Positions 1 to 7,463 of a stretch of DNA of 9,762 bases are shown piece by piece. The first letter of the stretch is position 1; each line of letters starts with the position of its first letter. This DNA comes from an uncultured Gammaproteobacteria bacterium. Its GTDB lineage: Bacteria; Pseudomonadota; Gammaproteobacteria; Steroidobacterales; JABDMI01. The notes under the pieces are model-generated. The model saw only the letters and a program-made list of their open reading frames with translations. It was not told the DNA's origin and made no database searches. A program made the translations under genes and the position numbers. The stretch is taken from contig CALHVH010000098.1 of the NCBI GenBank assembly GCA_938039225.1, forward strand, positions 1-9,762, given 5' to 3'.

Positions 1-1907
1 GTAATAAATGAAATCCCATCAAAAGCACGATCTTGGAAACCTTCGATATTCATTCTAAAAGCCGTCACATTGAGTAACATTGCACCGTCAAGTACAGTGC
101 TTTTCATACCAACTTCATAGTTAGTAGTTTCTTCCGGGCCAAATACTCTAGCGTCTCGGGTAAGACCATTACCGAATTCTGCGAACTCTGGGTCGTTTTG
201 AAGGCGTGCTACAAATACCCCATCGGTATTAAAACCACCTGACTTAAAGCCACTGGATGTGGTGGCAAATAACATGATGTCATCGTTATAATCCCAACTC
301 GCATTTGCAAAATAAGAAAACTTTGAAGTATCAAAACTGGTTCCATCCGAACGTGTCTCGCCAATATCTAAATCTCTATGACTTTCATTTCCACGCACAC
401 TCAATGCAACCACAAACGGATTACTCACTACATTAGAAAAATTTCCCGTTTTATCATCTGAGGTATAACGACCACCTAAGGTAAAGCGTAAGGCATCACT
501 CGGATGATAAGTACCCTGCGCAAAAAATGCAGTACTTGTTAAGGCTTGATCAATATCGCCATCTGAGGCATCTATTTGAGGAAAAGAATCACAAGCATCT
601 GCTGTTGGCCCTGCTGCAGCTGGACCACCTAAGCTTGGATCATTTGCTACTGTTCCAAACACTACGGGATTGCAAAACTCAGAACCTAAATCGAAATCTT
701 GAGAGATCGCATAATCTTCTTTGTACCAGAATGCTCCGGCAATATAATCAAAGGCTCCGCCGACCGGCGATAAGAATTGCAGTTCTTGTGAGTAAGTCTC
801 ACTGTCATAATCAGTCTTTCGAGGAAATAACTTTATTGGAAGTCGAATAGCACTTTCAAAATATTTAGCTTCCCAGCTTCGCGTGGCTGAGATAGAGCGA
901 ATTTTATGTCCTGAATCTAACTCATAGGTAGTATCAAAGGAAAAACCCCATTGTTCGTCGCTTAAGTCGTCCTTGTTTTCTTGATAAACATCATGATCAT
1001 ATGGGCTTGATGTTACCAAATTGCTAGCTGTAATCGGGTTTCCGGTACTATCCACCACACTAGGATCTAAGCTGGCTAAAGCACTCAAGGTACCAAGAAA
1101 TAATGGGGATTCTGTTCCATTTAAAAATTCAATTGTTGCACCCCCGGCTTCAATTTCTCCGCTGTCAGCGATAAAGGTCATGGATAAATTATCAGTCGGC
1201 TCATAAACGGCCTTAGCTCGTAAATTTAACTCTTCTCGGCCATTAATGTCTTCGCCAGTGAGTAAATTTTTACCATAAGCATCTCTCTCTGTTCGCTTGG
1301 CGCTTAGCAACATAGCGGCACTATCACCAAAAGGAATATTTAAACTTGCACCAAGCTTTGTGGCACCAAAAGAACCAAAGCCTAACTCTGCGGTTCCGCT
1401 GTACTCTTCAAAATCAGGTTTTTTAGTTCGGATATTTAAAGCACCAACTGGAGTATTACGCCCAAACAATGTTCCCTGAGGACCACGTAATACTTCAAAC
1501 GATTCAATCTCTAATAAATTACCTATGACCGAACCAGGCTTAGGGTAATAAACACCGTCAATAAAAACACCTACACTAGGTTCAATTCCAGAATTACCAA
1601 CTGAACCCACACCACGAATGGCAATTCTGTTGTTGGTTAATTGTGAAGAACTTGAAATTGTAAAATTAGGCGAATAAAGAGCAACGTCTCGTATATCCGT
1701 TACACCGGAGTCTTCAATAAACTCAGCGTTATAAGCCGATATTGAAATGGGAACATCTTGAATACTTTCTGCTCGTCTGGTTGCAGTAACAGTTACCTGC
1801 TCTACTTCACGTGCACCATCCTCTTGAGCATAAATACTTGATGACATTGTCAATAAGACCAATATGGAGGATGCTGTCGCTCTTAAGTGTGTTTTCTTTT
1901 TTTGCAT
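1..1907 (-). CDS. TonB-dependent outer-membrane receptor, 3' end cut off by the window
   Basis: Reading down from ATG at 1907 there is an open frame of 635 codons with no stop before the window edge. A basic N-terminus and a hydrophobic stretch (about 9-20) form a signal peptide, with likely cleavage after IYA at residue 27. A TonB-box-like EVEQVTVTATRR follows (34-45). The plug domain spans about 46-165 and contains the family hallmarks NRIAIRGVG (93-101), GVFIDGVYY (113-121) and EVLRGPQGTLFGRN (138-151). The rest is beta-barrel, including GFKSGGF (553-559), which in this family lies near the end, so perhaps 100-150 residues are missing. The family imports siderophores, vitamin B12, glycans or hydrophobic compounds across the outer membrane using TonB-ExbBD energy; the substrate here cannot be read. 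A GGGAAAG sequence lies 7 bases before the ATG. It is divergent from an alcohol/aldehyde oxidation operon, which favours a carbon substrate over iron (inference). Confidence 0.95.
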   Translation of the reverse strand, partial: MQKKKTHLRATASSILVLLTMSSSIYAQEDGAREVEQVTVTATRRAESIQDVPISISAYNAEFIEDSGVTDIRDVALYSPNFTISSSSQLTNNRIAIRGVGSVGNSGIEPSVGVFIDGVYYPKPGSVIGNLLEIESFEVLRGPQGTLFGRNTPVGALNIRTKKPDFEEYSGTAELGFGSFGATKLGASLNIPFGDSAAMLLSAKRTERDAYGKNLLTGEDINGREELNLRAKAVYEPTDNLSMTFIADSGEIEAGGATIEFLNGTESPLFLGTLSALASLDPSVVDSTGNPITASNLVTSSPYDHDVYQENKDDLSDEQWGFSFDTTYELDSGHKIRSISATRSWEAKYFESAIRLPIKLFPRKTDYDSETYSQELQFLSPVGGAFDYIAGAFWYKEDYAISQDFDLGSEFCNPVVFGTVANDPSLGGPAAAGPTADACDSFPQIDASDGDIDQALTSTAFFAQGTYHPSDALRFTLGGRYTSDDKTGNFSNVVSNPFVVALSVRGNESHRDLDIGETRSDGTSFDTSKFSYFANASWDYNDDIMLFATTSSGFKSGGFNTDGVFVARLQNDPEFAEFGNGLTRDARVFGPEETTNYEVGMKSTVLDGAMLLNVTAFRMNIEGFQDRAFDGISFI

Positions 1908-1964
1908 ATACTAGCTTTCCCAATTTTCTCTGTATTTATTCTTCTATATGAGAGATTATTTTTT

Positions 1965-1970
1965 ATTTTA
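1965..1970 (-). promoter_or_regulatory. Possible -10 box for the TonB-dependent receptor gene
   Basis: TAAAAT on the minus strand matches five of six consensus positions and lies about 58 bases before the receptor start. No convincing -35 box is seen at 16-18 bases, so this is tentative. The surrounding 1908-2104 region is very AT-rich and is the only space for divergent promoters of the receptor and the GMC operon. Confidence 0.25.
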
Positions 1971-1996
1971 TCGAATTTCTCTAAAAAAGTAACTTC

Positions 1997-2025
1997 TTGC
2001 TATTAAGAACTCTTTACTTTAAATT
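1997..2025 (+). promoter_or_regulatory. Possible sigma70-type promoter of the GMC-ALDH-PhzF operon
   Basis: TTGCTA (1997-2002) and TAAATT (2020-2025) are separated by 17 bases and each match four of six consensus positions. Transcription would begin near 2032 and give a leader of about 73 bases before the TTG start at 2105. If correct, the longer open frame beginning at 1997 could not be the protein start. The match is weak for so AT-rich a region. Confidence 0.25.
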
Positions 2026-2104
2026 ACATAATCTCACAAAATGTACTAAAGCTTCACATTCATTCAAACAAATCCAATCACAATTAGTAAACAGGGGCGG
2101 CATC

Positions 2105-3709
2105 TTGAAATTTGATTATGTAATAATTGGAGCAGGATCAGCCGGTTGCGTGCTTGCCAATAGGCTCTCTGAAAACCCTGATATCTCTGTTTGCCTACTT
2201 GAAGCTGGGTACTCGGATAAGTCTTCCTTTATTCAGGTACCTGCAGCTGTACTCCCTATTTTGCGAGGGACTCCATTATTTGGACGTAAATATAATTGGC
2301 ATTTTAATACCAGCCCACAAACGGGTTTAAATGGTCGCCGTGCGTATCAGCCTCGCGGAAAGGCACTTGGAGGCAGTAGCTCAATAAACGCCATGATTTA
2401 TATTCGTGGCCATCAAAGTGATTACGATGATTGGGCCAGGCTTGGGAACACAGGCTGGGGGTTTAATGATGTACTCCCTTATTTCAAAAAATCCGAACAT
2501 AATGAACGAATTAACAATGAGTTGCATGGTCAAACCGGACCCTTAAATGTTTCTGATAGTTTTAGCAACAACCCCATTCATGAATTGTTTATTCAGGCAG
2601 GTAAAGAACAAGGCCACACGGTAAATACCGACTTTAATGGTGATAAACAAGAAGGCATAGGACGTTATCAACTCACTCAAAAAAATGGGCATCGCTTTAG
2701 TGCTGCCAAGGCTTATTTGGATCCAGTACTTAGTCGTCCAAACTTAACGGTTTTAACTCAAGCAAAAGCTTTAAAAATTCACTTAAATGGTAAACGAGCC
2801 ACAAGTGTTGATGTCATGCATAAAAGCAACAAACTAAATATCTCGGCAGAGAAGGAAGTACTTTTATCGGCTGGTGCATTCCAATCACCTCAATTGCTTT
2901 TGCTCTCTGGTATCGGTGCGGAGCATAAAATTGCACCTCATAATATAAAAATGCAACATGCCTTGCCTGGCGTTGGAGCAAACTTAGTTGATCATCCAGA
3001 TTACACTTCTGTTCACAAGTCTCCTAATAAACAATCAATTGGCATTTCGCTCTCAGGCACATCAACAGTTCTCAGAGAGATTCTGCGGTATTACAAATCC
3101 TCTACCGGTTTATTAAGTTCAAATTATGCTGAATCGGGAGCCTTTTTAAAAACCGATGCAAGCTTAAGTCGACCAGATATCCAGTTACATTTTGTCGCCG
3201 GCATAGTTGATGACCATGGGCGAAAAATGCATCTAGGTCATGGCATCAGTTGTCACACCTGTGTATTGCGACCTAAAAGTCGTGGTTCAGTGAGCTTAGA
3301 ATCAGACAATCCACTTGCAGATCCTGTTATTGACATCGGTTTTTTAAAAGAAGATGCTGACGTGGAAACATTACTTAAAGGCTATAAACTGACTAGAGAA
3401 ATCTTACATAGCACTGCTTTACAAAATACCACAGGCAAGGAGTTGTATACCAACTCAAGTATGAGTGATGATGAGCTAATTCATTGGATTCGACAGCGTG
3501 CGGATACGGTTTATCACCCTGTGAGTTCTTGTCGCATGGGCAACACAAGTATGGATGTGGTTGATTCTGAATGCAAAGTACATGGCCTAGAGGGCTTACG
3601 AGTCATTGATGCATCGGTCATGCCAACACTAATTGGTGGAAACACCAACGCGCCTACCATTATGCTAGCTGAAAAAGCGGCTGATTTAATTAAATCTACA
3701 CAATACTAA
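2105..3709 (+). CDS. GMC-family FAD-dependent alcohol/choline-type dehydrogenase
   Basis: Protein of 534 residues, the usual length for bacterial GMC oxidoreductases. These flavoenzymes oxidise alcohols to aldehydes using FAD. The Rossmann motif GAGSAG is at 9-14, with the ribose-binding Glu of CLLEAG at 33. GMC signature 1 (RGKALGGSSSINAMIYIRG) is at 84-102 and signature 2 (GAFQSPQLLLLSGIG) at 257-271. The active-site pair is His471 (YHPVSSCRMG) and Asn515 (GGNTNAP). The start is TTG at 2105: AGGGG at 2093-2097 is well spaced, and the protein then begins KFDYVIIGAG like its relatives. The frame is open back to a TTG at 1997, but those 36 extra residues look like untranslated leader. First gene of a three-gene run and followed after 28 bases by an aldehyde dehydrogenase, which fits stepwise alcohol to aldehyde to acid. 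Choline dehydrogenase, aliphatic alcohol dehydrogenase and aromatic-alcohol oxidase activities cannot be told apart by eye. Confidence 0.93.
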   Translation: MKFDYVIIGAGSAGCVLANRLSENPDISVCLLEAGYSDKSSFIQVPAAVLPILRGTPLFGRKYNWHFNTSPQTGLNGRRAYQPRGKALGGSSSINAMIYIRGHQSDYDDWARLGNTGWGFNDVLPYFKKSEHNERINNELHGQTGPLNVSDSFSNNPIHELFIQAGKEQGHTVNTDFNGDKQEGIGRYQLTQKNGHRFSAAKAYLDPVLSRPNLTVLTQAKALKIHLNGKRATSVDVMHKSNKLNISAEKEVLLSAGAFQSPQLLLLSGIGAEHKIAPHNIKMQHALPGVGANLVDHPDYTSVHKSPNKQSIGISLSGTSTVLREILRYYKSSTGLLSSNYAESGAFLKTDASLSRPDIQLHFVAGIVDDHGRKMHLGHGISCHTCVLRPKSRGSVSLESDNPLADPVIDIGFLKEDADVETLLKGYKLTREILHSTALQNTTGKELYTNSSMSDDELIHWIRQRADTVYHPVSSCRMGNTSMDVVDSECKVHGLEGLRVIDASVMPTLIGGNTNAPTIMLAEKAADLIKSTQY

Positions 3710-3737
3710 ACTTAAATACCCAACGGGGATAGCATCA

Positions 3738-5150
3738 ATGCCAAATAGCATCGAAACAATAAACAACATATTTAAAGCTCAACAAAAACATGCTTTAGAA
3801 CTCCGCAAAAGTACTTACAAACAACGCTTAGCATTACTAAAGCGCTTTGAAACTGTGTTTAATCAATCGCGTGAAAAACTTTATGCTGCCGCAAAAGCCG
3901 ATTATGGGAAAACTGAAGCTGAAGTCGACCTAACTGAAATTTTCGCCGTGCGTAGTGAGTTACATCATATTAAAAGCAATCTAAAACGGTGGATGCGCCC
4001 TAAAAAAGTATTACCTACACTTTCAACCTTTGGCACTTCAAGTGAAATAATGTTTGAACCTAAGGGAGTTTGCTTAGTTATTTCGCCATGGAACTACCCA
4101 TATAACTTAAGCTTTGGCCCTATGCTTACTGCAATCGCTGCAGGCAATACCGTCATGCTTAAGCCTTCTGAAATGACGCCTAATATGTCAACTGCGATAC
4201 GTGAAATCATTGAAGAATGTTTTGAACCTCATCAAGTAGCCGTTTTTGAAGGCGACTACACAGTATCGGAACATTTGACCTCTCTTCCATTAGACCATAT
4301 ATTTTTTACTGGCAGCCCCGCCGTGGGAAAAATCATCATGACGGCTGCAGCAAAACACTTAACCTCAGTAACTCTTGAGTTAGGTGGCAAAAGTCCAACC
4401 ATTGTGGATGAAACTGCCAACTTAAAAAAAGCCGCACGCAATACCATGTGGGGAAAATTCACAAACAATGGACAAACCTGTATTGCTCCAGATTATTTAT
4501 TTGTGCATGAATCAGTAAAAGACGAGTTCGTAAGTCTGCTTAATGAAAATATCCAAAAGCTTTATGGAGATAAAGATAAGATCCAAGCGAACCCAGATTA
4601 CTGTCGCATCGTTAACCAACGACATTTTGATCGAGTCAATGGCTTGCTAGACAATGCCGTTGAAAAAGGCGCAAGCTTAATTAATGGCGGCCTTACTGAT
4701 GCCAGTCAAAATTTTATTGCGCCAACCGTATTAGACAATGTAAGTAGTGATTCGAAAATTCTTAATGAGGAAATATTTGGACCGCTTTTACCAGTAATGA
4801 CTTACACAAACTTAGATGAGGTAATTGCCTATATCAATGCCAAACCTAAACCACTAGCTTTATATATTTATAGTAATCATAATTTCAATATCAATAAAGT
4901 TCTTACCGAAACCAGTTCTGGCGATGCTGTTATCAATCATAATATGCTGCAATTTTTACACCCCAACCTTCCTTTTGGTGGTGTGAATAACAGCGGCATA
5001 GGTAAAGCTCATGCAGACTCGGGCTTTAAAGCTTTTTCGCATGAACGAAGTGTATTACGCGATCGATTCAGCACAACCCATATGTTTTATCCACCTTATA
5101 CCCCTAAAGTAAAGAAAATGATAAAACAAACCATCAAATTATTAACTTAA
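3738..5150 (+). CDS. Class-3-like aldehyde dehydrogenase (coniferyl aldehyde dehydrogenase-like)
   Basis: A 470-residue NAD(P)-dependent aldehyde dehydrogenase that oxidises aldehydes to acids. It is shorter than the usual 490-500-residue ALDHs and has the class 3 layout. Visible are the oxyanion Asn119 in SPWNYPYN (116-123), cofactor Lys142 in MLKPSE, FFTGS (189-193), the general base Glu214 in LELGGKSP, the nucleophile Cys248 in NNGQTC, and EIFGP (345-349). The C-terminal segment after PPY (about 452) is basic and hydrophobic, as in ALDH3 and coniferyl aldehyde dehydrogenases, where it can touch membranes. A GGGGAT Shine-Dalgarno (3725-3730) supports the ATG. It follows the GMC dehydrogenase by 28 bases and precedes the PhzF-like gene by 32. 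The likely substrate is the aldehyde made by the upstream enzyme (inference). Fatty aldehyde and phenylpropanoid aldehyde are both possible. Confidence 0.94.
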   Translation: MPNSIETINNIFKAQQKHALELRKSTYKQRLALLKRFETVFNQSREKLYAAAKADYGKTEAEVDLTEIFAVRSELHHIKSNLKRWMRPKKVLPTLSTFGTSSEIMFEPKGVCLVISPWNYPYNLSFGPMLTAIAAGNTVMLKPSEMTPNMSTAIREIIEECFEPHQVAVFEGDYTVSEHLTSLPLDHIFFTGSPAVGKIIMTAAAKHLTSVTLELGGKSPTIVDETANLKKAARNTMWGKFTNNGQTCIAPDYLFVHESVKDEFVSLLNENIQKLYGDKDKIQANPDYCRIVNQRHFDRVNGLLDNAVEKGASLINGGLTDASQNFIAPTVLDNVSSDSKILNEEIFGPLLPVMTYTNLDEVIAYINAKPKPLALYIYSNHNFNINKVLTETSSGDAVINHNMLQFLHPNLPFGGVNNSGIGKAHADSGFKAFSHERSVLRDRFSTTHMFYPPYTPKVKKMIKQTIKLLT

Positions 5151-5182
5151 GCTCATACATTTATTTTTATCAGAAATTTATT

Positions 5183-6025
5183 ATGACCAATATTTATAAA
5201 ACCGTTGATGTTTTTACCCAAAAAGCTTTTAGTGGCAATCCTTTAGCGGTAATCTTTGGTGCAGATGGTCTATCTACAAAAGAAATGCAACACATCACTC
5301 GCTGGATGAATCTATCTGAAAGCGTTTTTCTTCAAAAACCTGAGCATCCCGATGCTGACTACAAAGTCAGAATTTTCACGCTTACTGGGGAATTACCCTT
5401 TGCTGGACATCCAACGATAGGCAGTTGTTTTGCTTGGCTAGAAAATGGTGGAAAAGCAAAAGATAAAAATTTCATCATACAAGAATGTGCTGCTGGTTTA
5501 ATAAAGCTTAAACTAGACGGTGAAAAAATTTCATTTATTGCCCCACCATTAATTCGTTCTGGTACTGTTTCTGATACCGACTTAAAAATGGCTTGTCGCA
5601 TCCTTGGCATTACTTCTCAAGATATTAAAGCCTCACACTGGATTGACAATGGTCCTGGATGGATGGGAATTTTATTAGAATCCGCAGATAAAGTTTTGCA
5701 ACTAAAGCCCAAATCAAACCCAGATGACCATTTTGATATTGGTGTTATTGGAGCGTATCCTCAGAACAGCGAATCACAGTTTGAGTTACGTGCACTCTTC
5801 AACAATCAAAATGGTAGCTTAGTTGAAGACCCCGTTACGGGCAGTTTGAATGCCTCTGCAGCGCAATGGTTAATCAAAAAAGGCTTAGCCCCCTCAACTT
5901 ATATTGCCAGTCAAGGCACATGTATGCAGCGTCAAGGTCGGGTGCATATACACCAAGACGAGGCTGGCAATACCTGGGTTGGTGGTCATTGCACAACACG
6001 AGTAAATGGCCTCATTAAAATTTAA
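5183..6025 (+). CDS. PhzF-family isomerase/epimerase-like protein
   Basis: A 280-residue protein of the PhzF (diaminopimelate-epimerase-fold) family, whose members catalyse proton shifts and isomerisations. The best known is trans-2,3-dihydro-3-hydroxyanthranilate isomerase of phenazine synthesis. Both halves of the two-domain fold are visible: VDVFTQKAFSGNPLAV (8-23), Glu46 in NLSESVF, ELPFAGHP (70-77, His76), EDPVTGSLNAS (215-225, Asp216) and ASQGTCMQRQGRV (242-254). Glu46, His76 and Asp216 correspond to the acid-base residues known in PhzF, so it is probably active. No other phenazine gene is present, so the name denotes family only. It lies 32 bases after the aldehyde dehydrogenase and is probably the last gene of that operon. 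The sequence before the ATG (5183) has no clear Shine-Dalgarno, so translation may be weak. The actual reaction is unknown. Confidence 0.9.
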   Translation: MTNIYKTVDVFTQKAFSGNPLAVIFGADGLSTKEMQHITRWMNLSESVFLQKPEHPDADYKVRIFTLTGELPFAGHPTIGSCFAWLENGGKAKDKNFIIQECAAGLIKLKLDGEKISFIAPPLIRSGTVSDTDLKMACRILGITSQDIKASHWIDNGPGWMGILLESADKVLQLKPKSNPDDHFDIGVIGAYPQNSESQFELRALFNNQNGSLVEDPVTGSLNASAAQWLIKKGLAPSTYIASQGTCMQRQGRVHIHQDEAGNTWVGGHCTTRVNGLIKI

Positions 6026-6051
6026 AATATCACTAGAAAAACGACTTTTAA

Positions 6052-6067
6052 TGTGACAGAGTTCACA
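6052..6067. promoter_or_regulatory. CRP-type binding palindrome TGTGA-N6-TCACA
   Basis: The 16 bases contain TGTGA, the spacer CAGAGT and TCACA, a perfect match to the conserved arms of the E. coli CRP/Vfr site. It is 27 bases after the PhzF-like stop and 105 bases before the next ATG. If transcription starts about six to seven bases beyond the TATAAT at 6141-6146, the site centre falls near -92, a position known for class I activation. The arms could form a short hairpin, but no T-run follows on the plus strand, so it is unlikely to be a terminator. Confidence 0.55.
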
Positions 6068-6140
6068 AAAATGACTCGGATTTATAAAAATTGTGAATTA
6101 ATCTGAAATAACTAGGACTGTCTATTGGTCTGCTTCTCCA

Positions 6141-6146
6141 TATAAT
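6141..6146 (+). promoter_or_regulatory. Candidate -10 box (TATAAT) for the HAMP sensor gene
   Basis: A perfect TATAAT 26 bases before the ATG at 6173. The hexamer 17 bases upstream (CTGTCT, 6118-6123) is a poor -35, as expected of a promoter that needs an activator, and a CRP-type site lies upstream. The assignment is tentative because the sequence is AT-rich. Confidence 0.4.
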
Positions 6147-6172
6147 TAAATAATATTTTTTGGGGAAATATA

Positions 6173-7387
6173 ATGAAATTCTCACTGCAAACACAAATTC
6201 TTACAGCGCTTTCTATCTTTGCATTGCTATTTGTAGGTGCTTTGTCACTTAACTCGCATCATTTTAATGTTGGTCTTGAATACCAAAAGAATTTAGCCTT
6301 GACACAAACTTTGAGCTTACGTAGTTCAAGTCTTGCTGAACGAGCCAAAACTTATGGTGAAGTTGCTCCAAGAGAATTTTCAGCTTATGACCGTGATTTA
6401 AAGCTATTTTACCCAAACTTGAAAAAAGAACTCACAAATCTATCACAAAGTGTTGAAGCATTAGATGCCATCACAACTAAGAAAGACGAAGTTGAGGCAT
6501 TGAAACAAAAACATACGCTATTTATTAATGGCTTATGGGAACAGATTGGAGATGTGGATGAACCGCGTCTCGAATGGGGTGCTCGTTATCTAGCTGAACA
6601 GGCTCCTATTTTAAGAGACGCTACAAAAAATTTAGAAATGCAAATGTCTGAGATTGCTACAAACAATTTCAATAATGCGAAAAAAATAAATAAGCTTTCC
6701 TGGATATTTGGTGCTATTTCAATTTTACTAATACTGACTTGGTTTTGGCGTCGAGTAACTCGTCGTATAAGCCTAGCTGCTGATTCTTGTAAACAAGTTG
6801 CCGAAGGAGACTTTGGTACAACCATCAAAGATGATTCTAAAGATGAAATAGGACAATTTTCTGGCGCTTTTAATAGTTTGTCATCTCGTACTCGTGTTGT
6901 TTTAGGTGTGTTAGATAAACTACCAGCCCATGCATCACCATCGCAAGCATTTACGACACTTTGGAAAGAAAGTAATGAGTTTTTAGGCCATAAATGGCAA
7001 GCCATGTTTAATTTAGAAAATGGCTTTGATAAAGTTAAACTTGTTGCCTTACAGCAAAATCTTGAAAATGAATTTCCTAGCAAAGCCTTAGAATTTCCAA
7101 TAGAGCGTATTGCTAAAACCATTAATTTAGAAAAAAAAGGCCATGCTGTATGGGAAGATATTCGTCGTCATACTCTACAACCAGCTGATGCCAAATTATT
7201 AAGAGAGCTGACTTTACGTAAACTACAAACCTTAGTCTTGGTTGTTTTAAAAGATAAAGAACAAAGACCAACACGTCTTTTAGCGTTTGCTTGGTCTGAG
7301 AACTCAGCAGAAAACGTGGGCGTATCTGGTTTCCTTGGCGGTCTTAGTAGGTTTTTCAGCAAACTATTAACCGAAGACAAAAAATAA
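6173..7387 (+). CDS. Membrane sensor protein: periplasmic helical domain, HAMP, degenerate GAF-like end
   Basis: A 404-residue inner-membrane protein. TM1 is at about 8-27 and TM2 at 176-195 (SWIFGAISILLILTWFW), bracketing a mostly helical periplasmic region (28-175) like the four-helix sensors of chemoreceptors and PilJ. After TM2, RRVTRRIS opens a HAMP domain (about 192-245) with AEGDFGTTI and the typical DEIG (224-227). Residues about 255-398 have the helix/strand rhythm of a GAF domain, including a buried LVLVVLKD (354-361), FAW (372-374) and a final helix, but lack recognisable ligand residues. There is no histidine kinase, GGDEF/EAL, cyclase or methyl-accepting signalling domain, so the output is unclear and may be a protein partner. 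GGGGAA at 6162-6167 supports the start. It probably has its own promoter and ends at the terminator at 7412-7443. The GAF assignment is inference; the HAMP and TM calls are firm. Confidence 0.85.
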   Translation: MKFSLQTQILTALSIFALLFVGALSLNSHHFNVGLEYQKNLALTQTLSLRSSSLAERAKTYGEVAPREFSAYDRDLKLFYPNLKKELTNLSQSVEALDAITTKKDEVEALKQKHTLFINGLWEQIGDVDEPRLEWGARYLAEQAPILRDATKNLEMQMSEIATNNFNNAKKINKLSWIFGAISILLILTWFWRRVTRRISLAADSCKQVAEGDFGTTIKDDSKDEIGQFSGAFNSLSSRTRVVLGVLDKLPAHASPSQAFTTLWKESNEFLGHKWQAMFNLENGFDKVKLVALQQNLENEFPSKALEFPIERIAKTINLEKKGHAVWEDIRRHTLQPADAKLLRELTLRKLQTLVLVVLKDKEQRPTRLLAFAWSENSAENVGVSGFLGGLSRFFSKLLTEDKK

Positions 7388-7411
7388 ATTTATCAATTTA
7401 TCTCTGAGCAT

Positions 7412-7443
7412 AAAAAAACCGAAGCACTTGCTTCGGTTTTTTT
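7412..7443. terminator. Bidirectional rho-independent terminator between convergent genes
   Basis: A perfect 32-base palindrome: seven A, the stem CCGAAGCA, a CT centre, TGCTTCGG, then seven T. It can terminate the HAMP sensor gene (stop at 7387) on the plus strand and the YidB-like gene (stop at 7464) on the minus strand, since both directions have a T-run after the stem. Confidence 0.93.
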
Positions 7444-7463
7444 ATATAAAATCTAAAACTTGT

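Noticed and set aside
527..1479. Short plus-strand open frames within the receptor gene
   Set aside because: They are antisense to a continuous 635-codon receptor frame with plug and barrel motifs and have no family-like sequence.
1951..1982. AGAGA and TCTCT arms in the receptor/GMC intergenic region as an operator
   Set aside because: Five-base arms 22 bases apart in a very AT-rich stretch are expected by chance, and the sequence between them shows no symmetry.
5183..6025. Phenazine biosynthesis locus suggested by the PhzF-like gene
   Set aside because: No other phz gene is present and PhzF-like proteins are widespread outside phenazine producers.
6052..6067. The TGTGA/TCACA arms as a terminator after the PhzF-like gene
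   Set aside because: The stem is only five base pairs with no G/C-rich core and no T-run follows on the plus strand; the match to a CRP site is far better.
6586..7122. A 178-codon minus-strand open frame inside the sensor gene
   Set aside because: It is antisense to the HAMP protein, has no domain resemblance and no supporting ribosome-binding site; the plus frame has clear TM and HAMP features.
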